Shown: positions 26,224-37,240, numbered from the stretch's first letter. The stretch is DNA of 64,000 nt from Paracoccaceae bacterium (GCA_011389685.1 JAABTV010000002.1:52328-116327); one strand, 5' to 3'. Made by a program: numbers and translations. The notes: generated from the letters alone by a model not told the origin.

Positions 26224-27294
26224 TCACCTCTGCGTTCGGTCGGAAATCAGACGTCCGACCAGTTGTGCCGTATAGTCGACGATCGGAACGATGCGCCCGT
26301 AGTTGAGGCGCGTGGGGCCTATGACGCCTACCGCTCCGATGATCTTACGATCAGCGTTCATATATGGTGACACCACCAAAGAGGAACCCGAAAGTGAGAA
26401 AAGTTTGTTCTCGGAGCCAATAAAAATGCGCACGCCCTCGCCCTCTTCGGCCAGTTCGAGGAATTCGGCGATATCGCGCTTGCGCTCCAGGTCGTCAAAC
26501 AGTGACCTGATCCGATCGAGGCCCTCTTCCTCTTCACTCCCCGAGAGAAGATGGGAACGGCCGCGCACGATCAGGCGTTCGTTGATCTCGCCATGCCCGT
26601 CCCAGACGGCAAGCCCGCTTTCGACCAGATCATGCGCCAGGGTGTCGATCTCGCGGCGCCGCGATTCGATCTCGGCGCGCATCACGGTGTTGACCTCGGA
26701 GAGGGTGCGCCCCTCGATCATGGCGTTGAGGAAGTTCGCGGCCTCGCGCATGGCGCTGGGGGTGACGCCGGGGGGCGGGTTGAAAATGCGGTTCTCGACA
26801 TGGCCGTCGGCATAGACCAGAACCACGAGCGCGCGGTCGTGGGCGAGGGAGACAAACTCGATATGCTTGATCGGCGCCTCGGTCTTCGGCGCCAGAACGA
26901 GCGAGGCGCCGCGCGTCACCCCGGAGAGCGCCGAGCCGATCCGGTCGAGCATCACGTTCACGTCACCCGAGTTGCTGCCCAGCGTTTCGTCGAGTTTCTG
27001 GCGGTCGTCGTTCTGAAGATCGGCGACTTCGAGCAGACCGTCCACGAACATGCGCAACCCAGTCTGGGTGGGAATGCGGCCGGCCGAGACATGCGGGCTA
27101 TCGAGCAGGCCGAGGAATTCGAGATCCTGCATCACGTTGCGGATGGTTGCCGCGCTGACCTTTTCGTTCATCGTGCGGGTGAGCGTGCGCGACCCCACGG
27201 GATCGCCGGTTTCGAGATAGGATTCGACGACACGGCGAAACACCTCGCGCGAGCGGGCGTTGAGTTCTTCGAGAAGCTTGCTGCTGTCTTTCAT
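26224..27294 (-). CDS. hrcA: Heat-inducible transcription repressor HrcA
   Basis: Repressor that binds CIRCE operators of chaperone genes and is kept active by GroEL. The N-terminal winged helix has [24 protein letters not shown] and the family motif [22 protein letters not shown]-terminal parts include [19 protein letters not shown]. The start [12 protein letters not shown] at 27294 gives 356 residues; the longer track start runs back into the rph gene. I see no CIRCE element in front of it. Confidence 0.94.
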   Translation of the reverse strand: MKDSSKLLEELNARSREVFRRVVESYLETGDPVGSRTLTRTMNEKVSAATIRNVMQDLEFLGLLDSPHVSAGRIPTQTGLRMFVDGLLEVADLQNDDRQKLDETLGSNSGDVNVMLDRIGSALSGVTRGASLVLAPKTEAPIKHIEFVSLAHDRALVVLVYADGHVENRIFNPPPGVTPSAMREAANFLNAMIEGRTLSEVNTVMRAEIESRRREIDTLAHDLVESGLAVWDGHGEINERLIVRGRSHLLSGSEEEEGLDRIRSLFDDLERKRDIAEFLELAEEGEGVRIFIGSENKLFSLSGSSLVVSPYMNADRKIIGAVGVIGPTRLNYGRIVPIVDYTAQLVGRLISDRTQR

Positions 27295-27321
27295 GGTGTC
27301 GATCCGATCAGGGCGTCGTGC

Positions 27322-27350
27322 ATTTAAGGTGTCGGGTCGGGAAAGGTCAA
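27322..27350 (-). promoter_or_regulatory. Promoter for hrcA-grpE
   Basis: TTGACC, 17 bases, TTAAAT on the minus strand, 28 bp before the hrcA ATG. Spacing is ideal. It resembles a housekeeping promoter rather than a heat-shock one. Confidence 0.55.
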
Positions 27351-27412
27351 TCGGGGTTGCGCTTGGTGTCGGGCCACCTGTATCCCGTGGCCAGTTGTTG
27401 AAAGGAATGATC

Positions 27413-28129
27413 ATGCGGCCCTCTGGTAGAGACTTAAGTGAAATGCGCCCGGTTTCAATCGAGACCGGGGTGACAAAACATGCGGAAGGGTCGTGCATGA
27501 TCCGCGTGGGCGACACCCATGTCCTTTGCACCGCCACGATCGAGGATCGTGTGCCGCCGTTCGTGAAGGGCACCGGGCTGGGCTGGGTGACGGCGGAATA
27601 CGGGATGTTGCCGCGCTCGACCACCAGTCGGATGCGGCGTGAGGCGACGGCCGGCAAGCAGGGTGGTCGGACGGTCGAGATCCAGCGCCTGATCGGGCGG
27701 TCGCTGCGGGCCGGGGTCGATCGCGTGGCGTTGGGCGAGCGGCAGATAACGGTGGATTGCGACGTGATCCAGGCCGATGGCGGCACGCGCTGCGCGGCGA
27801 TCACCGGCGGCTGGGTCGCGCTGCGACTGGCGGTCAACAAGCTGATGAAGGCGGGCGATGTGATTTCGAACCCGTTGATCGAGCCGGTGGCAGCGGTGTC
27901 CTGCGGCGTTTATGCAGGGCAGCCAGTGCTTGACCTCGACTATCCCGAGGACAGCGAGGCCGGCGTGGACGGCAATTTCGTGATGCTGGGCAATGGGCGG
28001 TTGATCGAGGTGCAGATGAGCGCCGAGGGCGCGACATTCACGCGCGATCAGATGGATAACCTGATGGAGCTGGCCACGAGCGGCGTCGGTGAGTTGACCG
28101 CAATTCAGAAGGCGGCGGCCAGTGCGTAG
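27413..28129 (+). CDS. rph: Ribonuclease PH
   Basis: Phosphorolytic 3'-5' exoribonuclease that trims tRNA precursors. [19 protein letters not shown] is the conserved start, [13 protein letters not shown] carries the phosphate-site arginines, and [15 protein letters not shown] and [17 protein letters not shown] are further family blocks. Start at 27413 is backed by AAAGGA; 238 residues is standard. It heads the plus-strand set rph-rdgB-hemW-DUF454. Confidence 0.96.
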   Translation: MRPSGRDLSEMRPVSIETGVTKHAEGSCMIRVGDTHVLCTATIEDRVPPFVKGTGLGWVTAEYGMLPRSTTSRMRREATAGKQGGRTVEIQRLIGRSLRAGVDRVALGERQITVDCDVIQADGGTRCAAITGGWVALRLAVNKLMKAGDVISNPLIEPVAAVSCGVYAGQPVLDLDYPEDSEAGVDGNFVMLGNGRLIEVQMSAEGATFTRDQMDNLMELATSGVGELTAIQKAAASA

Positions 28130-28730
28130 GTTCGACGGCGCCGACCTTGTGATCGCGACGCATAACGAAGGCAAGAGACGCGAGATTTCGGCCTTGTTAG
28201 AGCCGTTTGGCATCAAGGTGAGCGCGGCGTCGGCGCATGGGCTCGACGAGCCGGACGAGACCGAGGACACATTTGTCGGGAACGCCCGGATCAAGGCACA
28301 TTTCGCTGCTCGGGCGACCGGGTTGCCGGCCTTGTCCGATGACAGCGGGATCATGGTTGCAGCGCTGGACGGGGCGCCGGGCGTTCATACCGCCGATTGG
28401 GCCGAAACCCCGCAAGGCCGAGATTTCGGGATGGCGATGGAGAAGGTCTGGACCCTGCTTGACGAGAAGAACGCACCTTTGCCGCGCAAGGCGGCCTTCG
28501 TCTGCACGCTTTGCCTCGCCTGGCCCGATGGGCATGACGAGGTTTTCGAGGGACGGGTCGAAGGCCGGGTCGTGTGGCCGATGCGGGGCGAGAACGGCTT
28601 TGGGTTTGATCCGATCTTCCTGCCCGACGGCGAGACGGAAACCTTTGGCGAGATGGACCCCGAACGCAAACACGCGATGAGCCACCGCGCCGATGCGTTC
28701 CGGCAACTGGTGCAGGGCTGTTTTGGCTGA
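28122..28730 (+). CDS. rdgB: XTP/dITP diphosphatase (RdgB/HAM1)
   Basis: House-cleaning pyrophosphatase that removes dITP and XTP so they are not built into DNA. The substrate loop [10 protein letters not shown] near residue 12 and [19 protein letters not shown] are diagnostic, with [11 protein letters not shown] and the end [10 protein letters not shown]. It starts with GTG and overlaps the rph stop by eight bases, consistent with coupling. Length 202 residues is normal. Confidence 0.95.
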   Translation: MRRFDGADLVIATHNEGKRREISALLEPFGIKVSAASAHGLDEPDETEDTFVGNARIKAHFAARATGLPALSDDSGIMVAALDGAPGVHTADWAETPQGRDFGMAMEKVWTLLDEKNAPLPRKAAFVCTLCLAWPDGHDEVFEGRVEGRVVWPMRGENGFGFDPIFLPDGETETFGEMDPERKHAMSHRADAFRQLVQGCFG

Positions 28731-29880
28731 GGATTGGCAAAGCGGGGGGTTCGGGATCTATGTCCACTGGCCGTTTTGCGCCGCGAAATGCCCCTATTGC
28801 GATTTCAACAGTCATGTCGCCACGGAAATAGACGAATCCCGCTGGGTTAGAGCCTATTTGAAAGAATTGGACCGCTACGCGGAGCAGGTGCCCGGGCGGC
28901 TGTTGACCTCGGTCTTTTTCGGTGGCGGCACGCCGAGCCTGATGGCGCCTGAGACCGTGGCGGCCGTGATGGAACGTATCCGCCACCACTGGCCGGTGCG
29001 CAACGATTTCGAGGTCACGCTTGAGGCCAACCCGGGTTCTGTCGAGGCCGGACGGTTCCGGGGCTATGCGCAGGCGGGCGTCAACCGGGTGTCGATGGGG
29101 GTTCAGGCGCTGAATGACGACGATTTGCGCCGCCTTGGGCGATTGCATTCGGTCAAGGAAGCGCTTGCGGCCTTTGATGTGGCGCGCAAACAGTTCGATC
29201 GGGTCAGTTTCGATCTGATCTATGCCCGCCAGGGTCAGACATTGGCCGGCTGGGAGGCCGAGTTGAAACAGGCGCTGGCCCTCGCAGTGGATCACCTGTC
29301 GCTCTATCAACTGACCATCGAGCCGGGAACCGCCTTTGGCGATCGGTATGATCGGGGTCGGTTGAAGGGGTTGCCGGATGAGGACCTGTCGGCGGACATG
29401 TACCAGGCGACGCTGGCCAGTTGCGAAGAAGCGGGCCTTGACGCCTATGAAGTCTCTAACCATGCGCGACCCGGATCTGAATCGCGCCACAACCTGATCT
29501 ATTGGCGCTATGGGGATTATGTCGGGATCGGACCCGGGGCGCATGGGCGGTTGATGATCGGCGGTGAGCGTTTCGCCACCGAAACGCCGCTGATGCCGGG
29601 CACATGGTTGAACATGGCGGAAGCCGGCAATGGGGAAAGCCTGTTTCGGCCCGTATCGCCGCATGATCAGGCCGAGGAGTTCCTGATGATGGGGTTGCGC
29701 CTGCGCGAAGGAATCGACCTTGATCGATTTGCGAGACTGTGCGGGGAAGCCCCTGATGCGCAGGTTTTGAGCCATCTGCAAGAAATCGCGATGATCGAGC
29801 GCGAGGGACAAACTGTCAGGGTGACAGAGGGCGGCCGCATGGTATTGAATGCGGTTATCAAAGAATTTCTGTCAGGATAA
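28723..29880 (+). CDS. hemW: HemW-type radical SAM protein (heme chaperone)
   Basis: Radical SAM protein related to coproporphyrinogen III oxidase HemN but of the HemW class, which binds heme and is thought to deliver it to respiratory enzymes. The motif [10 protein letters not shown] matches the HemW CxxxCxxC pattern. [13 protein letters not shown] and [12 protein letters not shown] are SAM-binding blocks. I start at the TTG at 28723 ([16 protein letters not shown], 385 residues), overlapping the rdgB stop by eight bases; the track's start ten codons earlier lies deeper in rdgB. Confidence 0.92.
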   Translation: MAEDWQSGGFGIYVHWPFCAAKCPYCDFNSHVATEIDESRWVRAYLKELDRYAEQVPGRLLTSVFFGGGTPSLMAPETVAAVMERIRHHWPVRNDFEVTLEANPGSVEAGRFRGYAQAGVNRVSMGVQALNDDDLRRLGRLHSVKEALAAFDVARKQFDRVSFDLIYARQGQTLAGWEAELKQALALAVDHLSLYQLTIEPGTAFGDRYDRGRLKGLPDEDLSADMYQATLASCEEAGLDAYEVSNHARPGSESRHNLIYWRYGDYVGIGPGAHGRLMIGGERFATETPLMPGTWLNMAEAGNGESLFRPVSPHDQAEEFLMMGLRLREGIDLDRFARLCGEAPDAQVLSHLQEIAMIEREGQTVRVTEGGRMVLNAVIKEFLSG

Positions 29881-29883
29881 GAC

Positions 29884-30237
29884 ATGCGCTATCTGTGGGC
29901 CGGCCTGGGATTGATATGCGTGGTGCTGGGTCTGATCGGCGCGGTTCTGCCACTGGTTCCGACCGTGCCCTTCATGTTGCTGGCCGCGTTCTTCTTTGCA
30001 CGCTCGTCCGAGCGGATGCACAACTGGTTGTTATCGCACCCGCATTTCGGCCCGGCCATCGTGGATTGGCAAACCAGCGGGGCGATCAATCGCCGCGTCA
30101 AACGAATCTCCACGCTGTCGATTGCCGCCGTGTTCGGGCTGTCCCTGGCGCTTGGGCTGACACCGCTTGTCCTTGGGATTCAAGGGGCTGTTCTTTGCCT
30201 CGTGCTGATCTTCATCTGGACTCGTCCCGATTCATAA
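29884..30237 (+). CDS. DUF454 (YbaN family) membrane protein
   Basis: Small inner-membrane protein of 117 residues, YbaN/DUF454 family, function unknown. The signature LGLIGAVLPLVPTVPFMLLAAFFFARSS contains the first hydrophobic segments, RMHNWLLSHPHFGPAI is the conserved central loop, and two further helices follow. It starts 3 bp after hemW and converges with parB, overlapping its end by six bases. Confidence 0.85.
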   Translation: MRYLWAGLGLICVVLGLIGAVLPLVPTVPFMLLAAFFFARSSERMHNWLLSHPHFGPAIVDWQTSGAINRRVKRISTLSIAAVFGLSLALGLTPLVLGIQGAVLCLVLIFIWTRPDS

Positions 30238-31119
30238 GGTGAGCTTGCGGCAAAGTTCGTCCAGTTCGTCAAGCGACGTGTAGCGAATGGAAATCTGGCC
30301 CGATTCCTGGCCCGTGTCGTGATTGACCGTCACTTTCATACCGAGATTGGCGGAAAGATCGCCTTCGAGCGCGACGGTATCGGCATCTTTCTCGGTGGGC
30401 TGGCGGGCAGACGGCTTCGGGGTTTTCGTATCGGGCCCCTTCTTGACCAGCTTCTCCGTGTCGCGCACCGAAAGCCCCTTGGTCACCACAATCCGCGCCA
30501 GAGCCGAGGGATCATCGGATGTGATCAGGGCGCGAGCGTGGCCGGCGGACAGCTGATCCTTTTCGAGGTAATCAATGACGTCCTTTGGCAAGTTCAACAG
30601 CCGCATCTGGTTGGCGATATGGGACCGGCTTTTGCCCAACGCCTTGGCCAGATGATCCTGCGTGTGGCCGAATCGTTCGATCAGCTGGCGATAGCCGGCC
30701 GCCTCTTCGACGGGATTCAGATCCGCGCGCTGGATATTCTCGATGATCGCGACTTCGAGAACCTCGGTATCGTCGAATTCGCGAATGAGAACCGGAACTT
30801 CGTGCAGTTGCGCAATCTGGGCCGCGCGCCAGCGGCGTTCGCCCGCGACAATTTGAAACCTGTCGGCATCGTCGGGATCCGGCCGCACGATCAACGGTTG
30901 GATAATGCCCTTTTCGCGAATGGAATCGGCGAGATCCTGCAGCTTGTCCTTGTCGAAATTCCGACGCGGCTGATCCGGGTTCGGCGCTATGTTCTCGATC
31001 GGCACATGATGTTCTGCGCGGCGCGAAGGCTGATCGCCCTGCGACGCGGATGTGTCATTATTGACATCCGCCATGAGCGCCGAGAGCCCCCGGCCCAGAC
31101 CGCGTTTCTTTTCAACCAT
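30232..31119 (-). CDS. parB: Chromosome partitioning protein ParB
   Basis: CTP-dependent DNA clamp that loads at parS and spreads to organise the origin region. The N-terminus MVEKKRGLGRGLSALM is typical; NPDQPRRNF and GERRWRAAQ are the CTPase boxes, and the helix-turn-helix is FGHTQDHLAKALGKSRSHIA. The C-terminal part gives dimerisation. Start at 31119 has AGGGA eight bases upstream; 295 residues. Two matching parS sites lie upstream in rsmG and mnmG. Confidence 0.96.
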   Translation of the reverse strand: MVEKKRGLGRGLSALMADVNNDTSASQGDQPSRRAEHHVPIENIAPNPDQPRRNFDKDKLQDLADSIREKGIIQPLIVRPDPDDADRFQIVAGERRWRAAQIAQLHEVPVLIREFDDTEVLEVAIIENIQRADLNPVEEAAGYRQLIERFGHTQDHLAKALGKSRSHIANQMRLLNLPKDVIDYLEKDQLSAGHARALITSDDPSALARIVVTKGLSVRDTEKLVKKGPDTKTPKPSARQPTEKDADTVALEGDLSANLGMKVTVNHDTGQESGQISIRYTSLDELDELCRKLTL

Positions 31120-31135
31120 GCTCTGGTCCCTCATA

Positions 31136-31945
31136 TTATGCCGCTGCGCGGTTGTTGTTGCCCAGGATTTCATGCGCCAGTTCGCGATAGGCCTGCGCGC
31201 CCTTGGAATCGCTATCGTAACCGAGCACAGGCATCGAATAGGACGGTGCCTCGCTCAGTCTCACATTGCGCGGAATGACGGTTCTGAACACCAACTCGCC
31301 GAGATTGTCGCGCGCATCGGTTTCAACCTGTTGTGACAGTCGATTGCGGCCGTCATACATGGTCAGGACAACGCCTTCGATCCGCAACGCGGGATTGGCG
31401 GTTTGCCGGACTTCACGCAGTGTGATCATCAATTGCGACAAACCTTCGAGCGCGAAAAACTCGCTTTGGAGCGGCACAAGCACGGAATGTGCGGCCACCA
31501 TCCCGTTGATGGTCAGCATGTTGAGTGAGGGCGGGCAATCAATCAGGATATAGTCGAACCCGAAAGAATCCATTGCCGGCTGCCTCAAGGCGTCATGCAG
31601 AAGAAAGCTCCGCTTTTCATTGGAAATCAACTCGATATCCGCAGAGCTGAGATCGACGGTCGCGGGCACGATCCTGAGATTCCGGGTTTTGGTATCGAGA
31701 ATGATGTCGGATAAGGGGATATCCTCGAGCAGCAGATCATAGGTCGTGTATCGGCGCGCGCTGCCTTCAATTCCCAGCCCCGTCGACGCATTTCCCTGCG
31801 GGTCGAGATCAACGACGAGCACTTTCTGGCCCACTTCCGCCAATGCTGCCCCCAGGTTGATGGTGGTCGTGGTCTTTCCAACGCCACCCTTCTGGTTGGC
31901 CACAGCGATGATTTTCGGGCCGGGTGGCCGGGTTGGATCAGACAC
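31136..31945 (-). CDS. parA: Chromosome partitioning ATPase ParA
   Basis: Deviant Walker ATPase that moves ParB-parS complexes across the nucleoid. The motif KGGVGKTT at residues 19-26 carries both lysines, followed by VLVVDLDPQGNASTGLG and YILIDCPPSLNMLTING. It starts with GTG and overlaps the rsmG stop by eight bases. ParA, ParB, RsmG, MnmG and MnmE form one minus-strand run leading away from the candidate origin. Confidence 0.96.
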   Translation of the reverse strand: MSDPTRPPGPKIIAVANQKGGVGKTTTTINLGAALAEVGQKVLVVDLDPQGNASTGLGIEGSARRYTTYDLLLEDIPLSDIILDTKTRNLRIVPATVDLSSADIELISNEKRSFLLHDALRQPAMDSFGFDYILIDCPPSLNMLTINGMVAAHSVLVPLQSEFFALEGLSQLMITLREVRQTANPALRIEGVVLTMYDGRNRLSQQVETDARDNLGELVFRTVIPRNVRLSEAPSYSMPVLGYDSDSKGAQAYRELAHEILGNNNRAAA

Positions 31946-32552
31946 GTTCGAGACCTTTGACTTTCAAGATGACAGCACCGGATTCGGTTGTGCTCGGGAT
32001 TTCATCATAGGCAAACTGCCATGATTTGCATGCGCTTTGAACCTCGGATCTCCAGTTTGTTCCTTTTTGAAAGAGACAGGTTCCATTCTCGGACAGATGG
32101 GGCTCGGCCAGCGAAAAAAGATGGGGCAAATCCGCAAGCGCACGCGCGGAGATCACGTCGGCACCCAATGGGGCAATTGATTCTATACGCTGGGGGATAA
32201 CCTTTCCTTCGATATCCAGCTCGCGCAACACCGTGCGAAGAAACGTGGCCTTGCGGATATCGCTTTCCACCAGCGTGACCCGGGCCGGGTTACCGGAATC
32301 CGCAGCACAAATCGCGATGACAAGGCCGGGAAATCCGCCGCCGCTCCCCAGATCAGCCCAATGTGCGATTTCGGGCTCTCCGCCATCCAGCAATTGGAGC
32401 GAATCGCGAAAATGGCGCGCCCAGAGATCGGAAAGCGTGGACCGGGCAACCAGGTTGATTCTCGGATTCCATTTTTCCAGCAGCCCTGCATAGGTGATCA
32501 GCCGGTCATATGTTTCACGTGAAACATTCAGTTCAGACGCGGTGGGGATCAC
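31938..32552 (-). CDS. rsmG: 16S rRNA (guanine-N7) methyltransferase RsmG
   Basis: Methylates G527 of 16S rRNA (E. coli numbering) using SAM. The SAM loop is [35 protein letters not shown] and [12 protein letters not shown] are family blocks. It starts with GTG, four bases overlapping the mnmG stop, and is 204 residues long. A perfect parS site is embedded in codons for residues ~10-14 (VSRET), so this stretch of protein is constrained by a DNA-level role. Confidence 0.95.
   Translation of the reverse strand: MIPTASELNVSRETYDRLITYAGLLEKWNPRINLVARSTLSDLWARHFRDSLQLLDGGEPEIAHWADLGSGGGFPGLVIAICAADSGNPARVTLVESDIRKATFLRTVLRELDIEGKVIPQRIESIAPLGADVISARALADLPHLFSLAEPHLSENGTCLFQKGTNWRSEVQSACKSWQFAYDEIPSTTESGAVILKVKGLERV
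32511..32526. promoter_or_regulatory. parS site 1 (in rsmG)
   Basis: TGTTTCACGTGAAACA, a perfect 16-bp palindrome identical to the widely conserved bacterial parS consensus. It lies within the 5' coding part of rsmG. Confidence 0.95.
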
Positions 32553-34423
32553 ACAACGCGCTCCCGCTTGTCCCGCCGCAGCTTCACCAGAAGCAGCGTG
32601 AGAGCCGCAGGCGTCATGCCATCCACGCGACCCGCCTGAGCCAGATTCTCCGGGCGCACGGCAGACAATTTTGCCTTGAGTTCGTTGGACAAGCCGGAAA
32701 TTCCATCAAACTCGAAATCTCGCGGGATGACATGCGCTTCGTCCCGCTTCAAAGCCTCGATATCGCGTTTCTGCCGTTCGATGTAATTTGCATAAAGGGC
32801 ATCATTCTCAAGTTGGCGCTGGATCTCGGGCTCAATCTCGGAAATTTCGGCCGCCAATGGGGCGATGTCCCGGAAAGAGATATCTGGAAAAGCCAATAAC
32901 GCCATACCGTTGCGACGCGTGCCGTCCTGGCTCATGACGACATCGAGGCCGGCAAGCTCGCTCGGGGTCCAGCTCCTGGATTGCAGGATATCCCGACCGT
33001 GGGTGAGTTTCTCGGCCTTGGCAGTAAACACGTCCTCTCTGATTCGGGACACGCAACCGAGGTCGATCGCTTTGGGTGTGAGCCGCTGATCGGCATTGTC
33101 GGCCCGCAGGGCAAGCCGCATCTCGGCGCGGGATGTGAACATGCGATAGGGCTCCGAAACACCGCGAGTGATCAAATCGTCAACCATGACGCCGATATAG
33201 CTCTCGGTCCGGCCGAAATGGGCGGGCTCCCGGCCCTGGACGATCATTGCTGCATTAAGACCCGCGACAAGGCCCTGTGCCGCGGCTTCTTCGTATCCCG
33301 TCGTTCCGTTGATCTGTCCGGCAAGGAAGAGGCCGGGAACGGATTTCAACGATAAAGTCGCGTCCAGGGAACGCGGATCGACATAGTCATACTCGATGGC
33401 ATAGCCCGGCTGAAGGATGGTGGCGTTCTCCAATCCCTTGATGGATCGCACATAGTCTTTCTGCACATCCACCGGCAGCGAGGTGGAAATGCCGTTGGGG
33501 TAAATCGTGTGATCGGAAAGACCTTCGGGTTCGAGGAAAATCTGGTGCGAGGTCTTGTCGGCGAAGCGCACGACCTTGTCCTCGATCGATGGGCAATACC
33601 GGGGGCCGACCCCGCCAATATGGCCGCCATACATCGCCGATCGTCCGAGGTTCGCGGTGATGATCTCGTGTGTTCTCTCGTTCGTATAGGTAATCCCACA
33701 GGAAATCTGCCTCGCCGAGGGTTTTCGGGACAAAAAGGAGAACATGACGGGATCGTCGTCCCCTGGCTGCTTTTCAAGGAGGTCCCAGTTAATGGTTCGC
33801 CCGTCCAGCCGGGGAGGAGTCCCGGTCTTGAGCCGACCGAGCGGCAGAGCAAAACTCTCCAGCCTCTCGGCGAGTTTTACGGATGGGCGATCGCCCATGC
33901 GACCGCCGGGACGCTGTTCGTCACCGATATGGATGATACCACGCAGGAAGGTCCCGGTGGTCAGGATCACCGCCTGGGCGCGGATTTCACTGTCATCAGC
34001 CAGTCTGATACCGGTGACGCGACCGTCAGACATGAGGAAATCCGTGGTTTCCCCCGCGATGACGGTCAGATTGTCCTGCGTCAACGTTGCCGCCAACATC
34101 TCGCGACGGTAAATGGCCCGGTCAGCCTGGGATCGGGGGCCTTGAACCGCCGGCCCCTTTCTGCGGTTGAGCAGCCGAAACTGGATTCCTGCCAGATCGG
34201 CCACCCGGCCCATGACTCCGTCCATCGCGTCGATCTCGCGAACGAGATGCCCTTTTCCCAAACCGCCGATGGCAGGATTGCAGGACATCACGCCGATATC
34301 CTCGCGTCGCAGGGTCACCAGGGCTGTTTGAACACCCATCCGAGCCGCTGCATGAGCGGCCTCGGTGCCGGCATGGCCACCGCCGACGACAACGACATCA
34401 AAATCATGTTTCACGTGAAACAC
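32549..34423 (-). CDS. mnmG: tRNA U34 modification enzyme MnmG (GidA)
   Basis: FAD enzyme that, with MnmE, installs the cmnm5 group on wobble uridine of several tRNAs. [17 protein letters not shown] binds [21 protein letters not shown] and [20 protein letters not shown] are family signatures. I prefer a GTG start at 34423, reading [16 protein letters not shown] and giving 624 residues, which aligns with the usual N-terminus; the track's TTG at 34456 lies inside mnmE. The start codon overlaps a perfect parS site. Confidence 0.94.
   Translation of the reverse strand: MFHVKHDFDVVVVGGGHAGTEAAHAAARMGVQTALVTLRREDIGVMSCNPAIGGLGKGHLVREIDAMDGVMGRVADLAGIQFRLLNRRKGPAVQGPRSQADRAIYRREMLAATLTQDNLTVIAGETTDFLMSDGRVTGIRLADDSEIRAQAVILTTGTFLRGIIHIGDEQRPGGRMGDRPSVKLAERLESFALPLGRLKTGTPPRLDGRTINWDLLEKQPGDDDPVMFSFLSRKPSARQISCGITYTNERTHEIITANLGRSAMYGGHIGGVGPRYCPSIEDKVVRFADKTSHQIFLEPEGLSDHTIYPNGISTSLPVDVQKDYVRSIKGLENATILQPGYAIEYDYVDPRSLDATLSLKSVPGLFLAGQINGTTGYEEAAAQGLVAGLNAAMIVQGREPAHFGRTESYIGVMVDDLITRGVSEPYRMFTSRAEMRLALRADNADQRLTPKAIDLGCVSRIREDVFTAKAEKLTHGRDILQSRSWTPSELAGLDVVMSQDGTRRNGMALLAFPDISFRDIAPLAAEISEIEPEIQRQLENDALYANYIERQKRDIEALKRDEAHVIPRDFEFDGISGLSNELKAKLSAVRPENLAQAGRVDGMTPAALTLLLVKLRRDKRERVV
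34407..34422. promoter_or_regulatory. parS site 2 (at mnmG start)
   Basis: TGTTTCACGTGAAACA, the same perfect palindrome as site 1, about 1.9 kb away. It overlaps the proposed GTG start of mnmG and encodes its first residues. Confidence 0.95.
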
Positions 34424-34440
34424 CCCTGCTTTGACTGCGG

Positions 34441-35736
34441 TTACTTTCCAATGCAAAAGCTCGAAAAAATCTCGTCCAGAATGTTCTCAACATCAACACG
34501 CCCGACCAGCGCGTCAAGGGACCGCACGGCACTGCGAAGTTCTTCGGCTGCGATATCGGTCCGGCTGTCCCCGAAATCAAGCTGTCTCGAAGCTTCGTCC
34601 AATGCTGCAACCGCGTTTTCAAATGAGATACGATGGCGCTCGCGCGTCGCGATCCCGGTTGAACCGGCCTGCGTGGACAGGAATTGGGTAATTCGATCAA
34701 CCAGATCATCCACTCCGTCACCGGTCAGGCCGGAAATTCCCCCCGACTTTTCATCCTGCAGATCGGATTTTGCCCGCAAGACAATATCGTTGGCGCCGGC
34801 TTCGAAACCACCAGGGGGAATTGGCCCGCCGTTCTCAACAAGGATGACCCGAAGATCCGCCAATTCCGCGCGTTCGCGCGCCCGTGCTATGCCGATACTC
34901 TCGACCTTGTCGTCGGTTTCCCTCAGGCCCGCCGTATCCAGAAGGGTCACGGGAAGCCCGCCAAGGTCCATTCGAACCTCGATCACATCCCGCGTCGTTC
35001 CTGCAATCTCCGACGTGATCGCCGCTTCGCGCCCCGCCAGGGTATTGAGCAAGGTTGATTTTCCTGTGTTCGGGGCTCCGAGAATGGCGACCTCGAATCC
35101 GGTCCGGATGCGTTCGGCCGTTTGAACGCCCTTGGCTTCCCTCTCCAGCTCCGCACGGGTGCCTTCCAGGAGAACCCGCACCTCGGGGCGCACATCTACC
35201 GGAACATCTTCGTCGGCAAAATCAATCGTGGCCTCCAGAAGGGCGGCGGCGCGGATCAGATCGCCCCGCCATTTCTCGGCACGCCTACCCAGATCGCCGG
35301 CCAGAACCCTCAGGGCCTGTCGCCGCTGGGCCTCTGTTTCGGACTCGATGAGGTCAGCAAGCCCTTCGACCTGTGCGAGATCAAGACGGTCGTTCTCCAG
35401 TGCGCGGCGCGTAAACTCTCCGGGTTCGGCAGCTCGCAGACCGTCCATCCTGCCCAATTCCCGAAGGATCGCCGAGATCACTGCGGTCGAGCCATGAACA
35501 TGGAATTCAACCACGTTTTCACCGGTGAAACTGCGAGACCCGGAGAAGCGGATCACCAGGGCCTCATCAAGCCGTCGATTCTCACGATCACGAAGAACGC
35601 GGAGCGATGCCGCGCGCGGTTCCGGTAATGCGCCCGCAAGATCAAGACACGCCTGATCAGCGCGGGGTCCGGAAACACGGATCACCGCGACCCCGGATTT
35701 TCCGGGGGCACTGGCGAGGGCAAAGACTGTGTCCAT
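34441..35736 (-). CDS. mnmE: tRNA modification GTPase MnmE
   Basis: GTPase partner of MnmG for wobble-uridine modification. An N-terminal tetrahydrofolate-binding domain ([22 protein letters not shown]) leads into the G domain: P-loop GAPNTGKS at 220-227, [10 protein letters not shown], and DTAGLRET at 267-274. The protein ends in the catalytic CIGK motif. The G4 motif, normally NKxD, reads AKSD at 322-325. Length 431 residues. It lies 29 bp after rho. Confidence 0.95.
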   Translation of the reverse strand: MDTVFALASAPGKSGVAVIRVSGPRADQACLDLAGALPEPRAASLRVLRDRENRRLDEALVIRFSGSRSFTGENVVEFHVHGSTAVISAILRELGRMDGLRAAEPGEFTRRALENDRLDLAQVEGLADLIESETEAQRRQALRVLAGDLGRRAEKWRGDLIRAAALLEATIDFADEDVPVDVRPEVRVLLEGTRAELEREAKGVQTAERIRTGFEVAILGAPNTGKSTLLNTLAGREAAITSEIAGTTRDVIEVRMDLGGLPVTLLDTAGLRETDDKVESIGIARARERAELADLRVILVENGGPIPPGGFEAGANDIVLRAKSDLQDEKSGGISGLTGDGVDDLVDRITQFLSTQAGSTGIATRERHRISFENAVAALDEASRQLDFGDSRTDIAAEELRSAVRSLDALVGRVDVENILDEIFSSFCIGK

Positions 35737-35765
35737 TTCCGCTAACGTTTTGAAATAACCGCCAT

Positions 35766-37037
35766 TCAGCCATTCATCGAATCAAAGAAGTCGGCATTGC
35801 TCTTGGTCTGTTTGAGTTTGCCGATCAGGAATTCGATCGCGTCTGTCGTACCCATCGGATTGAGGATACGGCGAAGCACGAAAGTCTTGGACAGATCCTT
35901 GGGATCGACGAGCAGTTCTTCCTTGCGGGTGCCGGATTTGAGAATATCCATCGCCGGAAAGACCCGCTTGTCAGAGACCTTGCGGTCAAGAACAAGTTCG
36001 GAGTTGCCGGTTCCCTTGAACTCTTCGAAGATCACCTCGTCCATCCGGCTTCCGGTGTCGATCAGCGCGGTGGCAATGATGGTGAGCGACCCGCCTTCCT
36101 CGATGTTCCGCGCAGCACCAAAGAACCGTTTGGGGCGTTGGAGTGCGTTGGCGTCCACACCGCCGGTCAGAACCTTGCCCGAGCTTGGAACCGTTGTGTT
36201 GTATGCCCGCCCAAGGCGCGTGATCGAATCGAGCAGGATGACGACATCGCGTTTGTGCTCGATCAGACGCTTGGCCTTTTCGATCACCATTTCGGCTACT
36301 GCAACGTGGCGCGATGCCGGTTCGTCGAAGGTCGAGGAGATGACTTCGCCCTTAACGTTGCGCTGCATGTCCGTCACCTCTTCGGGGCGTTCGTCGATCA
36401 GCAGCACGATCAGGTAACATTCGGGATGGTTCAGTTCGATCGAATGGGCGATGTTCTGGAGCAGAACCGTCTTGCCCGTTCTCGGCGGCGCAACGATCAA
36501 GCACCTCTGGCCTTTGCCGATCGGTGCGACCAGGTCGATGATGCGCGCGGAGCGATCCTTGATCGTCGGATCCTCGATCTCGAGCTTGAATCGCTCATCC
36601 GGGTAGAGCGGTGTCAGGTTGTCGAACGCGATCTTGTGACGCGCGCGTTCCGGCTCTTCAAAATTGATCCGGCTCACATCGGTCAGGGCAAAATAACGCT
36701 CGTTCTCTTCGGGCTGGAGGAGTTTACCCTCGACCGTATCACCTGTTCGCAGCGAAAACTTGCGGATCGTGTCCGGCGATACATAGATATCATCCGGGCC
36801 GGGAAGATAGTTTGCCTCGAGCGAGCGAAGAAACCCGAAACCGTCTTGAAGAACCTCTAGGACGCCATCGCCGGAAATTTCCCAGCTTTCTTCGGCGCGT
36901 TCCTTGAGGATCGAGAACATGATCTCGCCCTTGCGCATGGTCGAGGCGTTCTCGATCTCGAGCTCCTCGGCCATGTCGACCAGAGCCTTGGGGCTGTGCG
37001 CCTTCAATTCCGAGAGGGAAATACGTTCGGCTGTCAT
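35766..37037 (-). CDS. rho: Transcription termination factor Rho
   Basis: Hexameric RNA helicase that ends transcription. It has an N-terminal Rho-N domain, an RNA-binding cold-shock domain ([17 protein letters not shown]), and an ATPase core with [20 protein letters not shown] (Walker A) and [15 protein letters not shown] start at the ATG at 37037 ([12 protein letters not shown], 423 residues), preceded by AGAGGTG; the track start nine codons earlier has no ribosome site. It is the first gene to the left of the candidate origin. Confidence 0.97.
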   Translation of the reverse strand: MTAERISLSELKAHSPKALVDMAEELEIENASTMRKGEIMFSILKERAEESWEISGDGVLEVLQDGFGFLRSLEANYLPGPDDIYVSPDTIRKFSLRTGDTVEGKLLQPEENERYFALTDVSRINFEEPERARHKIAFDNLTPLYPDERFKLEIEDPTIKDRSARIIDLVAPIGKGQRCLIVAPPRTGKTVLLQNIAHSIELNHPECYLIVLLIDERPEEVTDMQRNVKGEVISSTFDEPASRHVAVAEMVIEKAKRLIEHKRDVVILLDSITRLGRAYNTTVPSSGKVLTGGVDANALQRPKRFFGAARNIEEGGSLTIIATALIDTGSRMDEVIFEEFKGTGNSELVLDRKVSDKRVFPAMDILKSGTRKEELLVDPKDLSKTFVLRRILNPMGTTDAIEFLIGKLKQTKSNADFFDSMNG

Positions 37038-37123
37038 GGAAACACCTCTGATCGACCGGTCCACCGGTTCGCTATCATGCTTGCAATTGGAAGGTCCTTT
37101 GCCCGGACGGGCAGGTTGATCGT

Positions 37124-37152
37124 CAAATAGGGCTTGTCACATCCAGAGTCAA
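37124..37152 (-). promoter_or_regulatory. Promoter for rho
   Basis: TTGACT, 17 bases, TATTTG on the minus strand, about 90 bp before the rho ATG. The long leader fits the known autoregulation of rho in other bacteria. Confidence 0.5.
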
Positions 37153-37201
37153 CTCTGCCTGGCCTGGATTTCCGGCAGAACGATGATCAGCGCATGCCGC
37201 C

Positions 37202-37240
37202 CCTTAATAATAAAAAAAATAAAAGAAGAATTGATGATTT
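37202..37240. other. A/T-rich tract, possible DNA unwinding element
   Basis: CTTAATAATAAAAAAAATAA and the following AAAGAAGAATTGATGATTT stand out sharply from the GC-rich surroundings. A tract like this next to DnaA boxes is what an origin unwinding element looks like. Confidence 0.55.

Noticed and set aside
27295-27412. CIRCE operator before hrcA
   Set aside because: No TTAGCACTC/GAGTGCTAA repeat found in the gap.
33509-35125. 538-aa plus-strand ORF opposite mnmG and mnmE
   Set aside because: Spans the junction of two conserved genes on the other strand; no domain.
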